Below are positions 7,773 through 14,867 of a stretch of 20,494 nt of DNA, piece after piece; position 1 is the first letter of the stretch, and the number at the start of each line of letters is the position of its first letter. The DNA is taken from NCBI GenBank assembly GCA_934408705.1, contig CAKRVL010000043.1:1-20494 (forward strand). The letters run 5' to 3'. The position numbers were made by a program, and so were the translations under genes. The DNA comes from an uncultured Blautia sp. GTDB taxonomy: Bacteria; Bacillota; Clostridia; Lachnospirales; Lachnospiraceae. Below the pieces are notes generated by a model. It was not told the DNA's origin. It ran no database searches and was given only the letters and a program-made list of their open reading frames with translations.

Positions 7773-10069
7773 TTACTGCTTTCTCCTTTTAGCTGATTCT
7801 CCAGGATTCCCATCGCTACCTTCTCCGGTGTGATCGGAAGCTCTCTTACCCGCACGCCGGAAGCATTATAAACTGCATCCGCAATTGCCGGGCAAGGTGT
7901 ATCGATAACCAGCTCTCCAATAGATTTAGCACCAAACGGACCGCTCTTCTCATAGCTGCTCTCAAACTCCACGCGGATATCTCCAATGTCCACACGGCTT
8001 GGAATCTTGTACTGCATAAAGGAATTCTCGCGGATCTTTCCGGCTTTGGTGTACTGTACCTCTTCCATAAGAGCCATACCAATACCCTGGGCAACACCAC
8101 CCTCAGTCTGCACTCTGGCAAGATTAGGGTTAATAGGAGTTCCGCAGTCTACAACAGCCACATAGTCGATCAGCTCGATATTACCGGTTTCCTTGTCAAC
8201 CTCTACCTCTGCTGCACCGATCATATATGGCGGCGGAGAAATCTTTGAAGAAAAGGCTGTTGTTACCTGAAGCTCCTGTGTATTACCACAGGTTCCCTTA
8301 TAAGCTACATCCTGGAGGCTTACCTCCTTGTCACCTGAAAATACTCTCTTGCCATCGAACTCAACCTGATCCGGTTCTACTCCAAGCATTCCTGCACCAA
8401 GCTTCATAATTCGTTTTTTCAGCTCGTCACAGGCATTGATCACCGCATTTCCAGTGGCATAAGTAGTTGCAGAGGCATAAGAACCGGAGTCATAAGGAGA
8501 GACATCTGTGTCTACACCAAATGCAACAATGTTCTCAAACTCTGTTTCCAGACAGTCTGCTGCCATCTGGGAAAGAATGGTATCACAGCCAGTACCCATA
8601 TCCGAGCATCCAAGGGACAATGTGTAAGAGGCATCCTCATTCAGCTTCAGGGTAGCACCGCCCACATCTACATTGGAAATAGATGAACCCTGCATCGCCA
8701 TAGCAAGGCCAACGCCGCGCACCTTACCATTTCCCATATCCCTGCATGGATATTTCTCGTCCCATCCGATCATTTCTTTGGCACGTGCCAGACAGCGATC
8801 CATAGTACAGCTTGCAGTATGAGTCAGATTACCATCGTAATCATACATTCGCTCACCCTCGATAGGCATATTCAGCTCACGGATCTTCGCCGGATCCATA
8901 TTCATCTTATGAGCCAGCTCATTGACCGCTGATTCAACTGCATAGATTCCCTGTGTAGCACCATATCCGCGGTATGCACCTGCCGCCTGTACATTGGTGT
9001 ATACAACCTCATAATCAAAGGCAAACGCCTCCAGATTACGGTACAGCGCGATTGCCTTGTGACCAGTCAGACCTACTGTTGTCGGACTGTGATCGCCGTA
9101 AGCGCCGGCATTGGAAAGTGCTTCTACTTTAATTCCTTTTACAATTCCATTCTCATCAGCACCAACCTGCACATGAACCTCCATCTCGTGGCGTGGAGAT
9201 CCGCAGGTCAGAGTTTCATAACGGCTGTAAACGATCTTAGAAGGGCGTCCTGTAAGCCAGGTAACAATTGCCGGATAAATCTCGCAGACCTCTGTCTGCT
9301 TCGCACCGAAGCCACCACCAATACGCGGCTTGATCACACGGATCTTGGATGAAGGGATTCCCAGGGCATTTCCAAGGATTCTGCGCAGATGGAAAGGAAC
9401 CTGTGTGGAAGATACCACATTCAATCTGCCGAAATGATCCTTAGTACAATATGTACGGAAGCTCTCCATCATGCTCTGCTGATCTGCCTTTGTATGATAG
9501 ATTTCATCTACTGTATACTTACACTCTGCAAGAACCTTATCAATATCTCCCATTTCCTCATGGCCCTTAGCCGCAAGGTTTCTCTTATTATCCGCACCTA
9601 CCGGGAATTTAGACTCCCAGTTCTCTTCCGGATGGACCAGAATAGGATTGTCCTTTGCAGTATGCATATCCAGAACCGGTGTTTCCACACGATATTTAAC
9701 CTTAACTCGCTTAATTGCAAGATCAACAGCAGCCTCAGTCTCTCCTGCTACGATTGCCACCGCATCTCCTACAAAGCGAAGATGCTGATCCAGGATCAAT
9801 CTGTCGTAAGGACTGAATTCCGGATAAGTCTGTCCTGCAGATGCAAAACGTTTCTTCGGCACATCCTGCCAGGTAAGAATGCAGGCAATACCATCTACCT
9901 TCATAGCTGTATCTGTCTTGATTTCTTCTACCCAGGCATTTGCATAAGGGCTTCTGAGGATCTTGATGATCAGGCACTCCTTAGGTGCCAGGTCATCTGT
10001 ATATACCGGCTGACCTGTAACCAGGGCCATGGCATCCTTTTTCTGTAATGACTGATTTACATAGCTCAT
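7769..10069 (-). CDS. xdhA: Molybdenum hydroxylase large subunit, xanthine dehydrogenase family (Mo-cofactor-binding)
   Basis: Catalytic subunit of a three-subunit molybdo-flavoenzyme that hydroxylates an N-heterocycle or aldehyde using water; 766 residues, close to E. coli XdhA. Visible landmarks are an N-terminal hammerhead-type domain (KVDGIACILTWQDVP, VGDAVAIVAGET), SSTQVPFHLRRILGNALGIP, the cofactor-binding GGGFGAKQ (251-258), GAYRGYG with Arg367, and the C-terminal GAKSIGE with catalytic Glu719. The residue equivalent to bovine xanthine oxidase Glu802 is Gln258. E. coli XdhA, as I recall it, also has Gln there, so this does not exclude xanthine. The usual GEPP after the catalytic Glu is GELV. 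A full AAGGAGGTG precedes the ATG, which overlaps the xdhC stop by four nt. No purine-pathway or cofactor-insertion genes lie nearby, so the substrate is unproven. Confidence 0.92.
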   Translation of the reverse strand: MSYVNQSLQKKDAMALVTGQPVYTDDLAPKECLIIKILRSPYANAWVEEIKTDTAMKVDGIACILTWQDVPKKRFASAGQTYPEFSPYDRLILDQHLRFVGDAVAIVAGETEAAVDLAIKRVKVKYRVETPVLDMHTAKDNPILVHPEENWESKFPVGADNKRNLAAKGHEEMGDIDKVLAECKYTVDEIYHTKADQQSMMESFRTYCTKDHFGRLNVVSSTQVPFHLRRILGNALGIPSSKIRVIKPRIGGGFGAKQTEVCEIYPAIVTWLTGRPSKIVYSRYETLTCGSPRHEMEVHVQVGADENGIVKGIKVEALSNAGAYGDHSPTTVGLTGHKAIALYRNLEAFAFDYEVVYTNVQAAGAYRGYGATQGIYAVESAVNELAHKMNMDPAKIRELNMPIEGERMYDYDGNLTHTASCTMDRCLARAKEMIGWDEKYPCRDMGNGKVRGVGLAMAMQGSSISNVDVGGATLKLNEDASYTLSLGCSDMGTGCDTILSQMAADCLETEFENIVAFGVDTDVSPYDSGSYASATTYATGNAVINACDELKKRIMKLGAGMLGVEPDQVEFDGKRVFSGDKEVSLQDVAYKGTCGNTQELQVTTAFSSKISPPPYMIGAAEVEVDKETGNIELIDYVAVVDCGTPINPNLARVQTEGGVAQGIGMALMEEVQYTKAGKIRENSFMQYKIPSRVDIGDIRVEFESSYEKSGPFGAKSIGELVIDTPCPAIADAVYNASGVRVRELPITPEKVAMGILENQLKGESSK

Positions 10070-10572
10070 GCCTGCACCTCCTTCTCCTGCTTCCCGCTGT
10101 CTTCTGATCCATCCTTCTTCATTTTCTTAAATTCCAGATATTTCAGAATACTTCTCGTCTGTCCCACAAAACCTGAGCACCGGCATAAATTACCAGCCAG
10201 ATATTCCTTAATATCATCCTCTGTAGGATTATCCAGTTCTCTGGTCATAGCGATTACATTCATAATAAAACCAGGGTTACAGAAGCCACACTGCTCTGCT
10301 CCTTCATTAGCAAGAAAAGAACCGAATTCCTCGGCTTCAGCCTGAAGTCCCTCCATTGTCACAACCTTTTTGCCATCAATACGCGCTGCCAGAACACTGC
10401 AGGAAAGCACAGGCTTATCATCTGCCAGCACAGTACAAAGACCACAGTTCGCAGTCTCACAGCCTCTCTTTACACTATAGCAGCCCAGACTTCTAAGAAA
10501 TTCCAGAAGCATGGTATCTGGACGGATTTCCTCTTCTTTTTTGACTCCATTCAGCCAGAAATTAATTTTCAT
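10066..10572 (-). CDS. xdhC: Molybdenum hydroxylase 2Fe-2S subunit
   Basis: Small electron-transfer subunit carrying two [2Fe-2S] clusters between the molybdenum and FAD subunits. The N-terminal plant-ferredoxin-like cluster uses Cys38, Cys43, Cys46 (GCETANCGLC) and Cys58. The C-terminal helical cluster uses Cys94, Cys97 (CGFCNPGF) and Cys129, Cys131 (NLCRCSGF). All eight ligands are present. The usual CGFCTPG is CNPG here, a mild substitution. At 168 residues it is of normal size, with a short charged Lys/Glu tail. Its ATG shares one base with the xdhB stop (TGATG), and its TGA overlaps the xdhA ATG, so the three subunits are tightly coupled. The symbol follows E. coli usage (XdhC as FeS subunit) and should not be confused with the XdhC maturation factor. 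Confidence 0.93.
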   Translation of the reverse strand: MKINFWLNGVKKEEEIRPDTMLLEFLRSLGCYSVKRGCETANCGLCTVLADDKPVLSCSVLAARIDGKKVVTMEGLQAEAEEFGSFLANEGAEQCGFCNPGFIMNVIAMTRELDNPTEDDIKEYLAGNLCRCSGFVGQTRSILKYLEFKKMKKDGSEDSGKQEKEVQA

Positions 10573-11381
10573 CAGTCAATACCTCCTACTGCTTCTAATG
10601 CTCTTCTTGTAAGAACCTTCACAAGAAGACTTCTGTATTCTGCACTGCCTCGCATATTTCCGGATGTAGGAACCTTCGCTGCTGCAAAATCTGCAAATCG
10701 TAAAAAGGCTTCCTTCTTCTCCTCTGCTGACATTTCATCTATGCCTGCAAGAATATTCTCCTCATCCGTAACCAAAAAGGCCCTTGCCGGACGGGCACCG
10801 TAAACTGCCTTTACACCGCTTTCGGAAAGACTGACACAGCATGCCAGAACCGGAAAATCTGTCTTGGTATTTCGCTGGCTTAAATAAACTGCCTTCAACG
10901 GTGTCTTTTTCACAATGATCCTAACCAGAATATCTCTGTCCTTAGGCATTTTTACAAAATCTGAAAGACAGACTCTGCCTGCCTTAAACAGCTCTACCTC
11001 CGCATCCAGCGCAAGTAACATTGTCAGCACATCAGAAAAGCCGAAGCGTCCCCAGACACTTCCGCCCACCGTTGCACAGTTTCGGAACTGAACGCCTACA
11101 ATATGGCGAAGACTCTCTCTTACTGCTCCATTCGTGTATGTATCAAGTCCCTTATGAAGTTCCAGATCACGTAAAGGTGTCATACAACCGATTACAAATT
11201 CTTCCTCTGTTTCTGTGATAGTATCTAATCCCAGACCAGACAGATCAATGGCTGTAGTCACATTACGGCTTCCCATTTTCAGCCATACCATGCCGCCAAG
11301 CACACAGGCTGTCCGCTTCTGGTTCAGCTCATAGGCTTCTTCCAGAGATTCCACTTTCACATAATTTTTTATTTTAAGCAT
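10572..11381 (-). CDS. xdhB: Molybdenum hydroxylase FAD-binding subunit
   Basis: FAD subunit that receives electrons from the 2Fe-2S clusters and passes them to NAD+ or another acceptor. It has the CO-dehydrogenase flavoprotein layout: a first FAD-binding strand region (ACVLGGMVWLKMG, about 25-37), then QFRNCATVGGSVWGRFGFSD (about 100), then MLLALDAEVEL and a C-terminal domain. The canonical GGN after the threonine/valine is GGS, a subgroup variant. At 269 residues it is slightly short for the family (about 280-300). The ATG at 11381 follows AAAGGA at normal spacing; the open frame extends 24 codons further but into the promoter. It is the first gene of the xdhB-xdhC-xdhA-membrane protein operon. 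Confidence 0.88.
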   Translation of the reverse strand: MLKIKNYVKVESLEEAYELNQKRTACVLGGMVWLKMGSRNVTTAIDLSGLGLDTITETEEEFVIGCMTPLRDLELHKGLDTYTNGAVRESLRHIVGVQFRNCATVGGSVWGRFGFSDVLTMLLALDAEVELFKAGRVCLSDFVKMPKDRDILVRIIVKKTPLKAVYLSQRNTKTDFPVLACCVSLSESGVKAVYGARPARAFLVTDEENILAGIDEMSAEEKKEAFLRFADFAAAKVPTSGNMRGSAEYRSLLVKVLTRRALEAVGGID

Positions 11382-11412
11382 GCTTTTTTCCTTTCTTGTA
11401 TTATTACTTCTT

Positions 11413-11441
11413 AGTATAACAAGAAAAATAATAGATTTCCA
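11413..11441 (-). promoter_or_regulatory. Promoter of the xdhBCA operon
   Basis: On the minus strand TATACT (11413-11418) lies 17 nt from TGGAAA (11436-11441). The leader before the xdhB ATG is about 25 nt. The -10 box is five of six and the -35 four of six. A perfect palindrome lies ten nt upstream of the -35 box. Confidence 0.55.
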
Positions 11442-11451
11442 GCAAAATGAC

Positions 11452-11464
11452 ATATTCAGAATAT
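11452..11464. promoter_or_regulatory. Candidate operator: palindrome between divergent promoters
   Basis: ATATTCAGAATAT is a perfect 6+1+6 palindrome. It lies just upstream of the xdhB -35 box and about 30 nt upstream of the -35 box of the divergent kinase-like gene, a position suited to an activator or a shared regulator. The region is very AT-rich, so chance is possible. Confidence 0.3.
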
Positions 11465-11493
11465 TTTTTTATTTTGATTTTATACATATTTTA

Positions 11494-11522
11494 TAGATAT
11501 TTTCAAACAATTGTGTTATAAT
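11494..11522 (+). promoter_or_regulatory. Promoter of the cytidylate-kinase-like gene
   Basis: TAGATA (11494-11499) and a perfect TATAAT (11517-11522) are separated by 17 nt, with an AT-rich tract upstream. The expected start near 11529 gives a leader of about 35 nt that contains the AAAGGAG ribosome binding site. Confidence 0.6.
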
Positions 11523-11563
11523 TCAGTGAAAGAACGGAATATTTCATGAAAGGAGCGGGTTTT

Positions 11564-12160
11564 ATGAGTAAACGAATCATAACTATCAATCGTATGTTTG
11601 GAAGTAACGGACGTATTATTGGAAAGGCTCTTGCCGAGGAACTGGGATTCAGGTTCTATGATAAGGAACTGATTGAAATGGCGAGTAAGGAGAAGAATAT
11701 TCCTTTTGATGAATTTGCCAGAGTAGATGAGCGTAAGGCCAGCCAGTGGCTGTATCCGGTAGACTATGAGCTTCAGATGAATCCTGAATATCACTTTGTC
11801 CCTATGAACGATGTACTTTTTGATCTGCAGAAGAAGATCATTCTGGAGGCAGCAGATAAGGAAGACTGCGTTATTGTAGGGCGCTGTGGTAACTATTTGC
11901 TGAAGGACAGCAAGGAGAAGCATCTTAGCATGTTTATTTATGCTCCATTTGAAGACCGTGTGAGAACAGTTATGTCACGTACAGGACGGGAGGAGAAAAG
12001 TGTACGCAAGCTGGTGAAGCGTACAGATAAAGAACGACGTGCTTATTACGAGTATTTCACAGATACCAACTGGCTGGATATGCTCCAGTATGATCTGTGC
12101 ATTAACAGCAGTACAGTAACTAAGGATGAAATTGTAGATATGGTAAAGAAGCTTATCTGA
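11564..12160 (+). CDS. Cytidylate-kinase-like P-loop protein
   Basis: Small soluble P-loop protein of the cytidylate kinase-like family common in Clostridia (Cytidylate_kin2 type), 198 residues. The phosphate-binding loop is GSNGRIIGK (residues 13-21) after the strand IITINR; relatives usually carry GSGGR. The central VIVGRCGNYLL (103-113) resembles the nucleotide-binding core. The lid-like DKERRAYYEYFTDTNW (155-170) and the terminal YDLCINSS are also typical. The ATG at 11564 is chosen because AAAGGAG lies eight nt upstream; an upstream in-frame ATG at 11546 overlaps that site. It is monocistronic with its own promoter and terminator. The true substrate is unknown: the family is distinct from essential Cmk, and CMP phosphorylation is unproven. 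Confidence 0.85.
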   Translation: MSKRIITINRMFGSNGRIIGKALAEELGFRFYDKELIEMASKEKNIPFDEFARVDERKASQWLYPVDYELQMNPEYHFVPMNDVLFDLQKKIILEAADKEDCVIVGRCGNYLLKDSKEKHLSMFIYAPFEDRVRTVMSRTGREEKSVRKLVKRTDKERRAYYEYFTDTNWLDMLQYDLCINSSTVTKDEIVDMVKKLI

Positions 12161-12168
12161 AGTGAGTA

Positions 12169-12218
12169 AAAGCAGGCCAACCGCGATTAAGTCATATCAC
12201 GGTTGACCTGCTTTTTTT
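12169..12218 (+). terminator. Intrinsic terminator after the cytidylate-kinase-like gene
   Basis: AAGCAGG.CAACCG.GAT and its complement ATC.CGGTTG.CCTGCTT form a long stem with two or three mismatches and a short loop, followed by a run of T residues (through 12218). It begins about ten nt after the stop codon. Confidence 0.92.
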
Positions 12219-12233
12219 ATAAATTATGATACC

Positions 12234-12422
12234 AGTGTCAAAAGGTCAAAAAGCTGTTCGTGCTTGCACGATAAGGCTTTTGAACTTGGGACACGCCAAA
12301 TATGAGAAAGTAGCGATTTACGCAGTAAATCAGTGGATTTCGAATATTTAGAGGATTGCGGGAGCAGCGTAGCTGCGTAGCAATCCGGGTATCAAATGAG
12401 TGTCAAAATACCTTTTGACACT
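12234..12422. repeat. 189-bp MITE-like / structured intergenic element with 13-bp terminal inverted repeats
   Basis: The ends are perfect inverted copies: AGTGTCAAAAGGT (12234-12246) and ACCTTTTGACACT (12410-12422). Four hairpins fill the interior: (a) 12235-12294, a long imperfect stem closed by GTGTC/GACAC with TCGTGC/GCACGA at its tip; (b) 12315-12331, GATTTAC-gca-GTAAATC; (c) 12353-12386, GGATTGC/GCAATCC with inner GCAGC/GCTGC; (d) 12394-12427, a 15-bp perfect stem with a 4-nt loop. There is no open frame. The structure suits a non-autonomous miniature transposable element or a repetitive hairpin family; I recall similar sequence in Blautia-group genomes but cannot confirm it here. It occupies most of the gap between the convergent kinase-like and DUF362 genes and touches the DUF362 stop codon. 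Confidence 0.65.
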
Positions 12423-12427
12423 CATTT
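12394..12427. terminator. 15-bp perfect hairpin at the end of the DUF362 gene, possible bidirectional terminator
   Basis: AAATGAGTGTCAAAA (12394-12408) and TTTTGACACTCATTT (12413-12427) pair perfectly around the loop TACC. The stem includes the DUF362 stop codon. The AAAA/TTTT base of the loop end lies inside the stem and no free T-run follows on either strand, so it is not a standard terminator. It is also the right end of the repeat element. Confidence 0.35.
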
Positions 12428-13549
12428 CATATAGGATTTCAAGAACTCATATATGTCATCTTCTGTTGGCGGACAGCCTGCCAGATGATGGACGAAATGA
12501 CGGGTGCAGTTACCAATCCCAAGCTTTCCCTCTTGCCTGCGATAGCCCTGCCCGATACAGATCCGGGTATCCAGTTTATTTAAAAGACCTTCCTGCTTGA
12601 GCCTGTCAAGTGCGGGAATCAGATTTCCGTAGCAGGCACTGCAGGATTCTACCTCTTCTACTGCATCGGCAAGCTCCACTACTTTTCGCGACTTTGGAAT
12701 AGGTTTACCCGGATCACCGCCAATAACCTTGATCTCTGCCTGACGAATGTCAGAGCAGCCTACACCAAGGGCGGCAGCTTTTACGATGTAGGGAACTTCT
12801 TCCACCTGATAATACATCATATCACAGACATAAGCATCTATGAGAACCGGATCCGTACCTGCAAGGACACGGTTCATTTCCACCGGATTCCCTCCATCCT
12901 CGAAATCAAGATCTCCACAGATATTGTCCACCACAATGAAATCCTGATGGATGCCAAGGCCAAGATGAGCAATAGGATCATGAAGACCAAGTGCGTGGAA
13001 GCGGCGCTTCTCGGAATTAGGCAAAAGGCCTTTCATGTTCTTCAAGGCACAGGTGATCTTAGTCTGGCAGTGTCCCTTCAGCACCGGAACATTAATAAGA
13101 AAATCAAGGTCAAGAACACTTTTACAAATATTCAGTGTCATGTCACCGCATTCTACCGGAACACCCTTTTCTTTTTGCATATCCAGAAAAGGAACGTTAT
13201 ACTTTTCACAAAGAGATTTATAACCGCATACCTCATAGGATTCGGAGGTCTTATCTCCTACCCAGGAGCCTTCCATGATGACCAGATTGGAAAAACCTTT
13301 TTCCTGAAGGTATTCTACAATTCCGGCAACTACCTCCGGATGGGTGGTGCCTCCCCAGCAGGCTTCCATGGGGGCAACTAAATTGGGCTTGATACCTATC
13401 CGCATGCTGTGCAGACCATTTTCTGAATTCGTTTCACATTTCGCAAATTTCTGTTCTATCTCCCCTGCCAGATCAGATGCCTCCAGCAGTTCCTTCGTCA
13501 TCCCTGTATAATCGGTTCCGCATTTTATTAAAATCTGATTCTTTTTCAT
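12422..13549 (-). CDS. DUF362 domain protein with C-terminal cysteine cluster
   Basis: Soluble 375-residue protein of the DUF362 family, whose biochemical function is not established. Family features include KPNLVAP (54-60), TTHPEVVAGIVEYLQEKG (68-85), the VPVLKGHCQTKITCALKNMKG stretch (154-174) and GTDPVLIDAY (231-240). The C-terminal part has Cys303 and Cys306 (SCSACYGNL), Cys331 (CIGQG), Cys348 (GIGNCTRH) and Cys359 (AGCPP), a spacing that suggests a metal or Fe-S site. No separate ferredoxin domain is present, unlike some family members. It is last in the rmlD-like/gltP-like operon, 21 nt after the symporter stop. The nearest Shine-Dalgarno, AAGGAG, is about 13 nt from the ATG, a little far, but no better in-frame start exists. 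Confidence 0.88.
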   Translation of the reverse strand: MKKNQILIKCGTDYTGMTKELLEASDLAGEIEQKFAKCETNSENGLHSMRIGIKPNLVAPMEACWGGTTHPEVVAGIVEYLQEKGFSNLVIMEGSWVGDKTSESYEVCGYKSLCEKYNVPFLDMQKEKGVPVECGDMTLNICKSVLDLDFLINVPVLKGHCQTKITCALKNMKGLLPNSEKRRFHALGLHDPIAHLGLGIHQDFIVVDNICGDLDFEDGGNPVEMNRVLAGTDPVLIDAYVCDMMYYQVEEVPYIVKAAALGVGCSDIRQAEIKVIGGDPGKPIPKSRKVVELADAVEEVESCSACYGNLIPALDRLKQEGLLNKLDTRICIGQGYRRQEGKLGIGNCTRHFVHHLAGCPPTEDDIYEFLKSYMK

Positions 13550-13570
13550 TTCAGGATCAGTACTCCTTTT

Positions 13571-14866
13571 TTACTCTGTTCGGTTAAACACCTCTTTATC
13601 CACAGCTCCATTCTGGCACGCCACGATGGTAGTACAAACAGCATCACCTGTAATGTTGACTGCAGTTCTGGCCATATCCAGAATACGGTCGATACCCATG
13701 ATGATACCGATTGCCTCAACCGGAAGCCCAACAGAATTAAACACCATCGTCAGAGTAACAAGACCGACACTTGGAATACCCGCTGTACCAATAGATGCCA
13801 GAGTTGCAGTACCAATTACAGTCACATAATCCATTGGCGTCAGCTGGATTCCAAAGGCCTGGGCTGCGAACATAACTGCAACACCCTGCATGATAGAGGT
13901 ACCGTCCATGTTAATGGTCGCACCAAGAGGAATGGTAAAAGAAGAAATCTTCTTGGAAACACCCATTTTTTTATGCAGCGTATCAATAGACAGCGGAATG
14001 GTTGCATTAGATGTAGCAGTAGAGAATGCAAAGGCCATAACCGGGAAAAACTTTTTAATAAATCTGACAGGATTCAGGCCGGTAAACACCTTGAGCAAAA
14101 TCTGGTATACTCCAAAGCACTGAATTGCAAGTGCCAGTAAAACAGCAATCATATATTTTGCCAGCGGAACAAATGCACTGAAACCAATGTTTGCAAAGGT
14201 TCTGGCAATCAGACTGAAAACTCCGATAGGTGCCAGCTTCATAACCATCATTGTCATTTCCATCATAATATCATTAAACTGACTGATAAAGTTTGCAACT
14301 GTCTCCGCCCTATCTCCAAGCTTGGCAAGAATCACACCTATGATCAGGGCAAATACAATAATCTGAAGCATTTCCCCGTTTGCCAGAGATTTAACAGGAT
14401 TATCCGGAATAATATTCAGTATCGTCTGCACCAGGGAAGTAGACTCCATTGTTTCCACACTTGAAGCACTGGACTGGATCTGGCTCATATCAAGTCCGAT
14501 TCCAGGTCTGAGCAGTGTTCCGATTCCAAGAGCAACGGCTACTGCTACTGCTGTTGTGATCAGATAAAATGCAAGGGTTTTTCCGCCTACATTTCCAAGC
14601 TTCTTCGTATCCCCGATCGCCATGCTGCCGCATACCAAAGAACAGAATACAAGTGGTACTACAAGCATTTTCATGAGACGGATAAAGCCCTGTCCCAGGA
14701 CATACAGGATTCCCTCTACGATCACATCACTTTTTATACTGCCATCCGGCACTATATAATGAAGCACCATACCGGTAATGGCTCCGGCAATCAGTGCAAT
14801 AAAAATCATGCTGGTAAGGCCAAGCTTCTTTTTCTCTTTTGTTGTCGTTTCTTTTTTTGCGCCCAT
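13571..14866 (-). CDS. Dicarboxylate/amino acid:cation symporter (GltP/DctA family)
   Basis: Membrane secondary transporter of the DAACS family, 431 residues, expected to import glutamate, aspartate or C4-dicarboxylates with Na+ or H+. The family core is present: the HP1 region FSTATSNATIPLS (281-293), the NMDGT motif (319-323) in TM7, and TM8 with Asp393, Asp397, Arg400, Thr401, Asn404 and Asp408 in IDRILDMARTAVNITGD. By analogy with GltPh, the Arg400 position binds a side-chain carboxylate and Asp397 the amino group, favouring acidic amino acids over neutral ones. HP1 has TATSNAT where many members have a serine-rich SSSAT. Its ATG starts one base after the stop of the upstream reductase, and its ribosome binding site GGAGGG is made of that gene's last codons, so translation is coupled. 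Confidence 0.92.
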   Translation of the reverse strand: MGAKKETTTKEKKKLGLTSMIFIALIAGAITGMVLHYIVPDGSIKSDVIVEGILYVLGQGFIRLMKMLVVPLVFCSLVCGSMAIGDTKKLGNVGGKTLAFYLITTAVAVAVALGIGTLLRPGIGLDMSQIQSSASSVETMESTSLVQTILNIIPDNPVKSLANGEMLQIIVFALIIGVILAKLGDRAETVANFISQFNDIMMEMTMMVMKLAPIGVFSLIARTFANIGFSAFVPLAKYMIAVLLALAIQCFGVYQILLKVFTGLNPVRFIKKFFPVMAFAFSTATSNATIPLSIDTLHKKMGVSKKISSFTIPLGATINMDGTSIMQGVAVMFAAQAFGIQLTPMDYVTVIGTATLASIGTAGIPSVGLVTLTMVFNSVGLPVEAIGIIMGIDRILDMARTAVNITGDAVCTTIVACQNGAVDKEVFNRTE

Positions 14867-14867
14867 C

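Noticed and set aside
9389..10048. 219-residue plus-strand open frame.
   Set aside because: Antisense to the well-supported xdhA; composition and lack of start signals mark it as a shadow.
11516..11923. 135-residue minus-strand open frame antisense to the cytidylate-kinase-like gene.
   Set aside because: No start signal and overlaps a gene with promoter, ribosome binding site and terminator on the plus strand.
11564..12160. Considered canonical cytidylate kinase cmk.
   Set aside because: The P-loop context and overall pattern fit the cytidylate-kinase-like family, and the gene is not beside rpsA/ispH as cmk usually is in Clostridia.
12234..12422. Considered a riboswitch or CRISPR remnant.
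   Set aside because: No downstream gene is oriented to be controlled by it, there are no direct repeats with spacers, and the inverted ends favour a miniature element.
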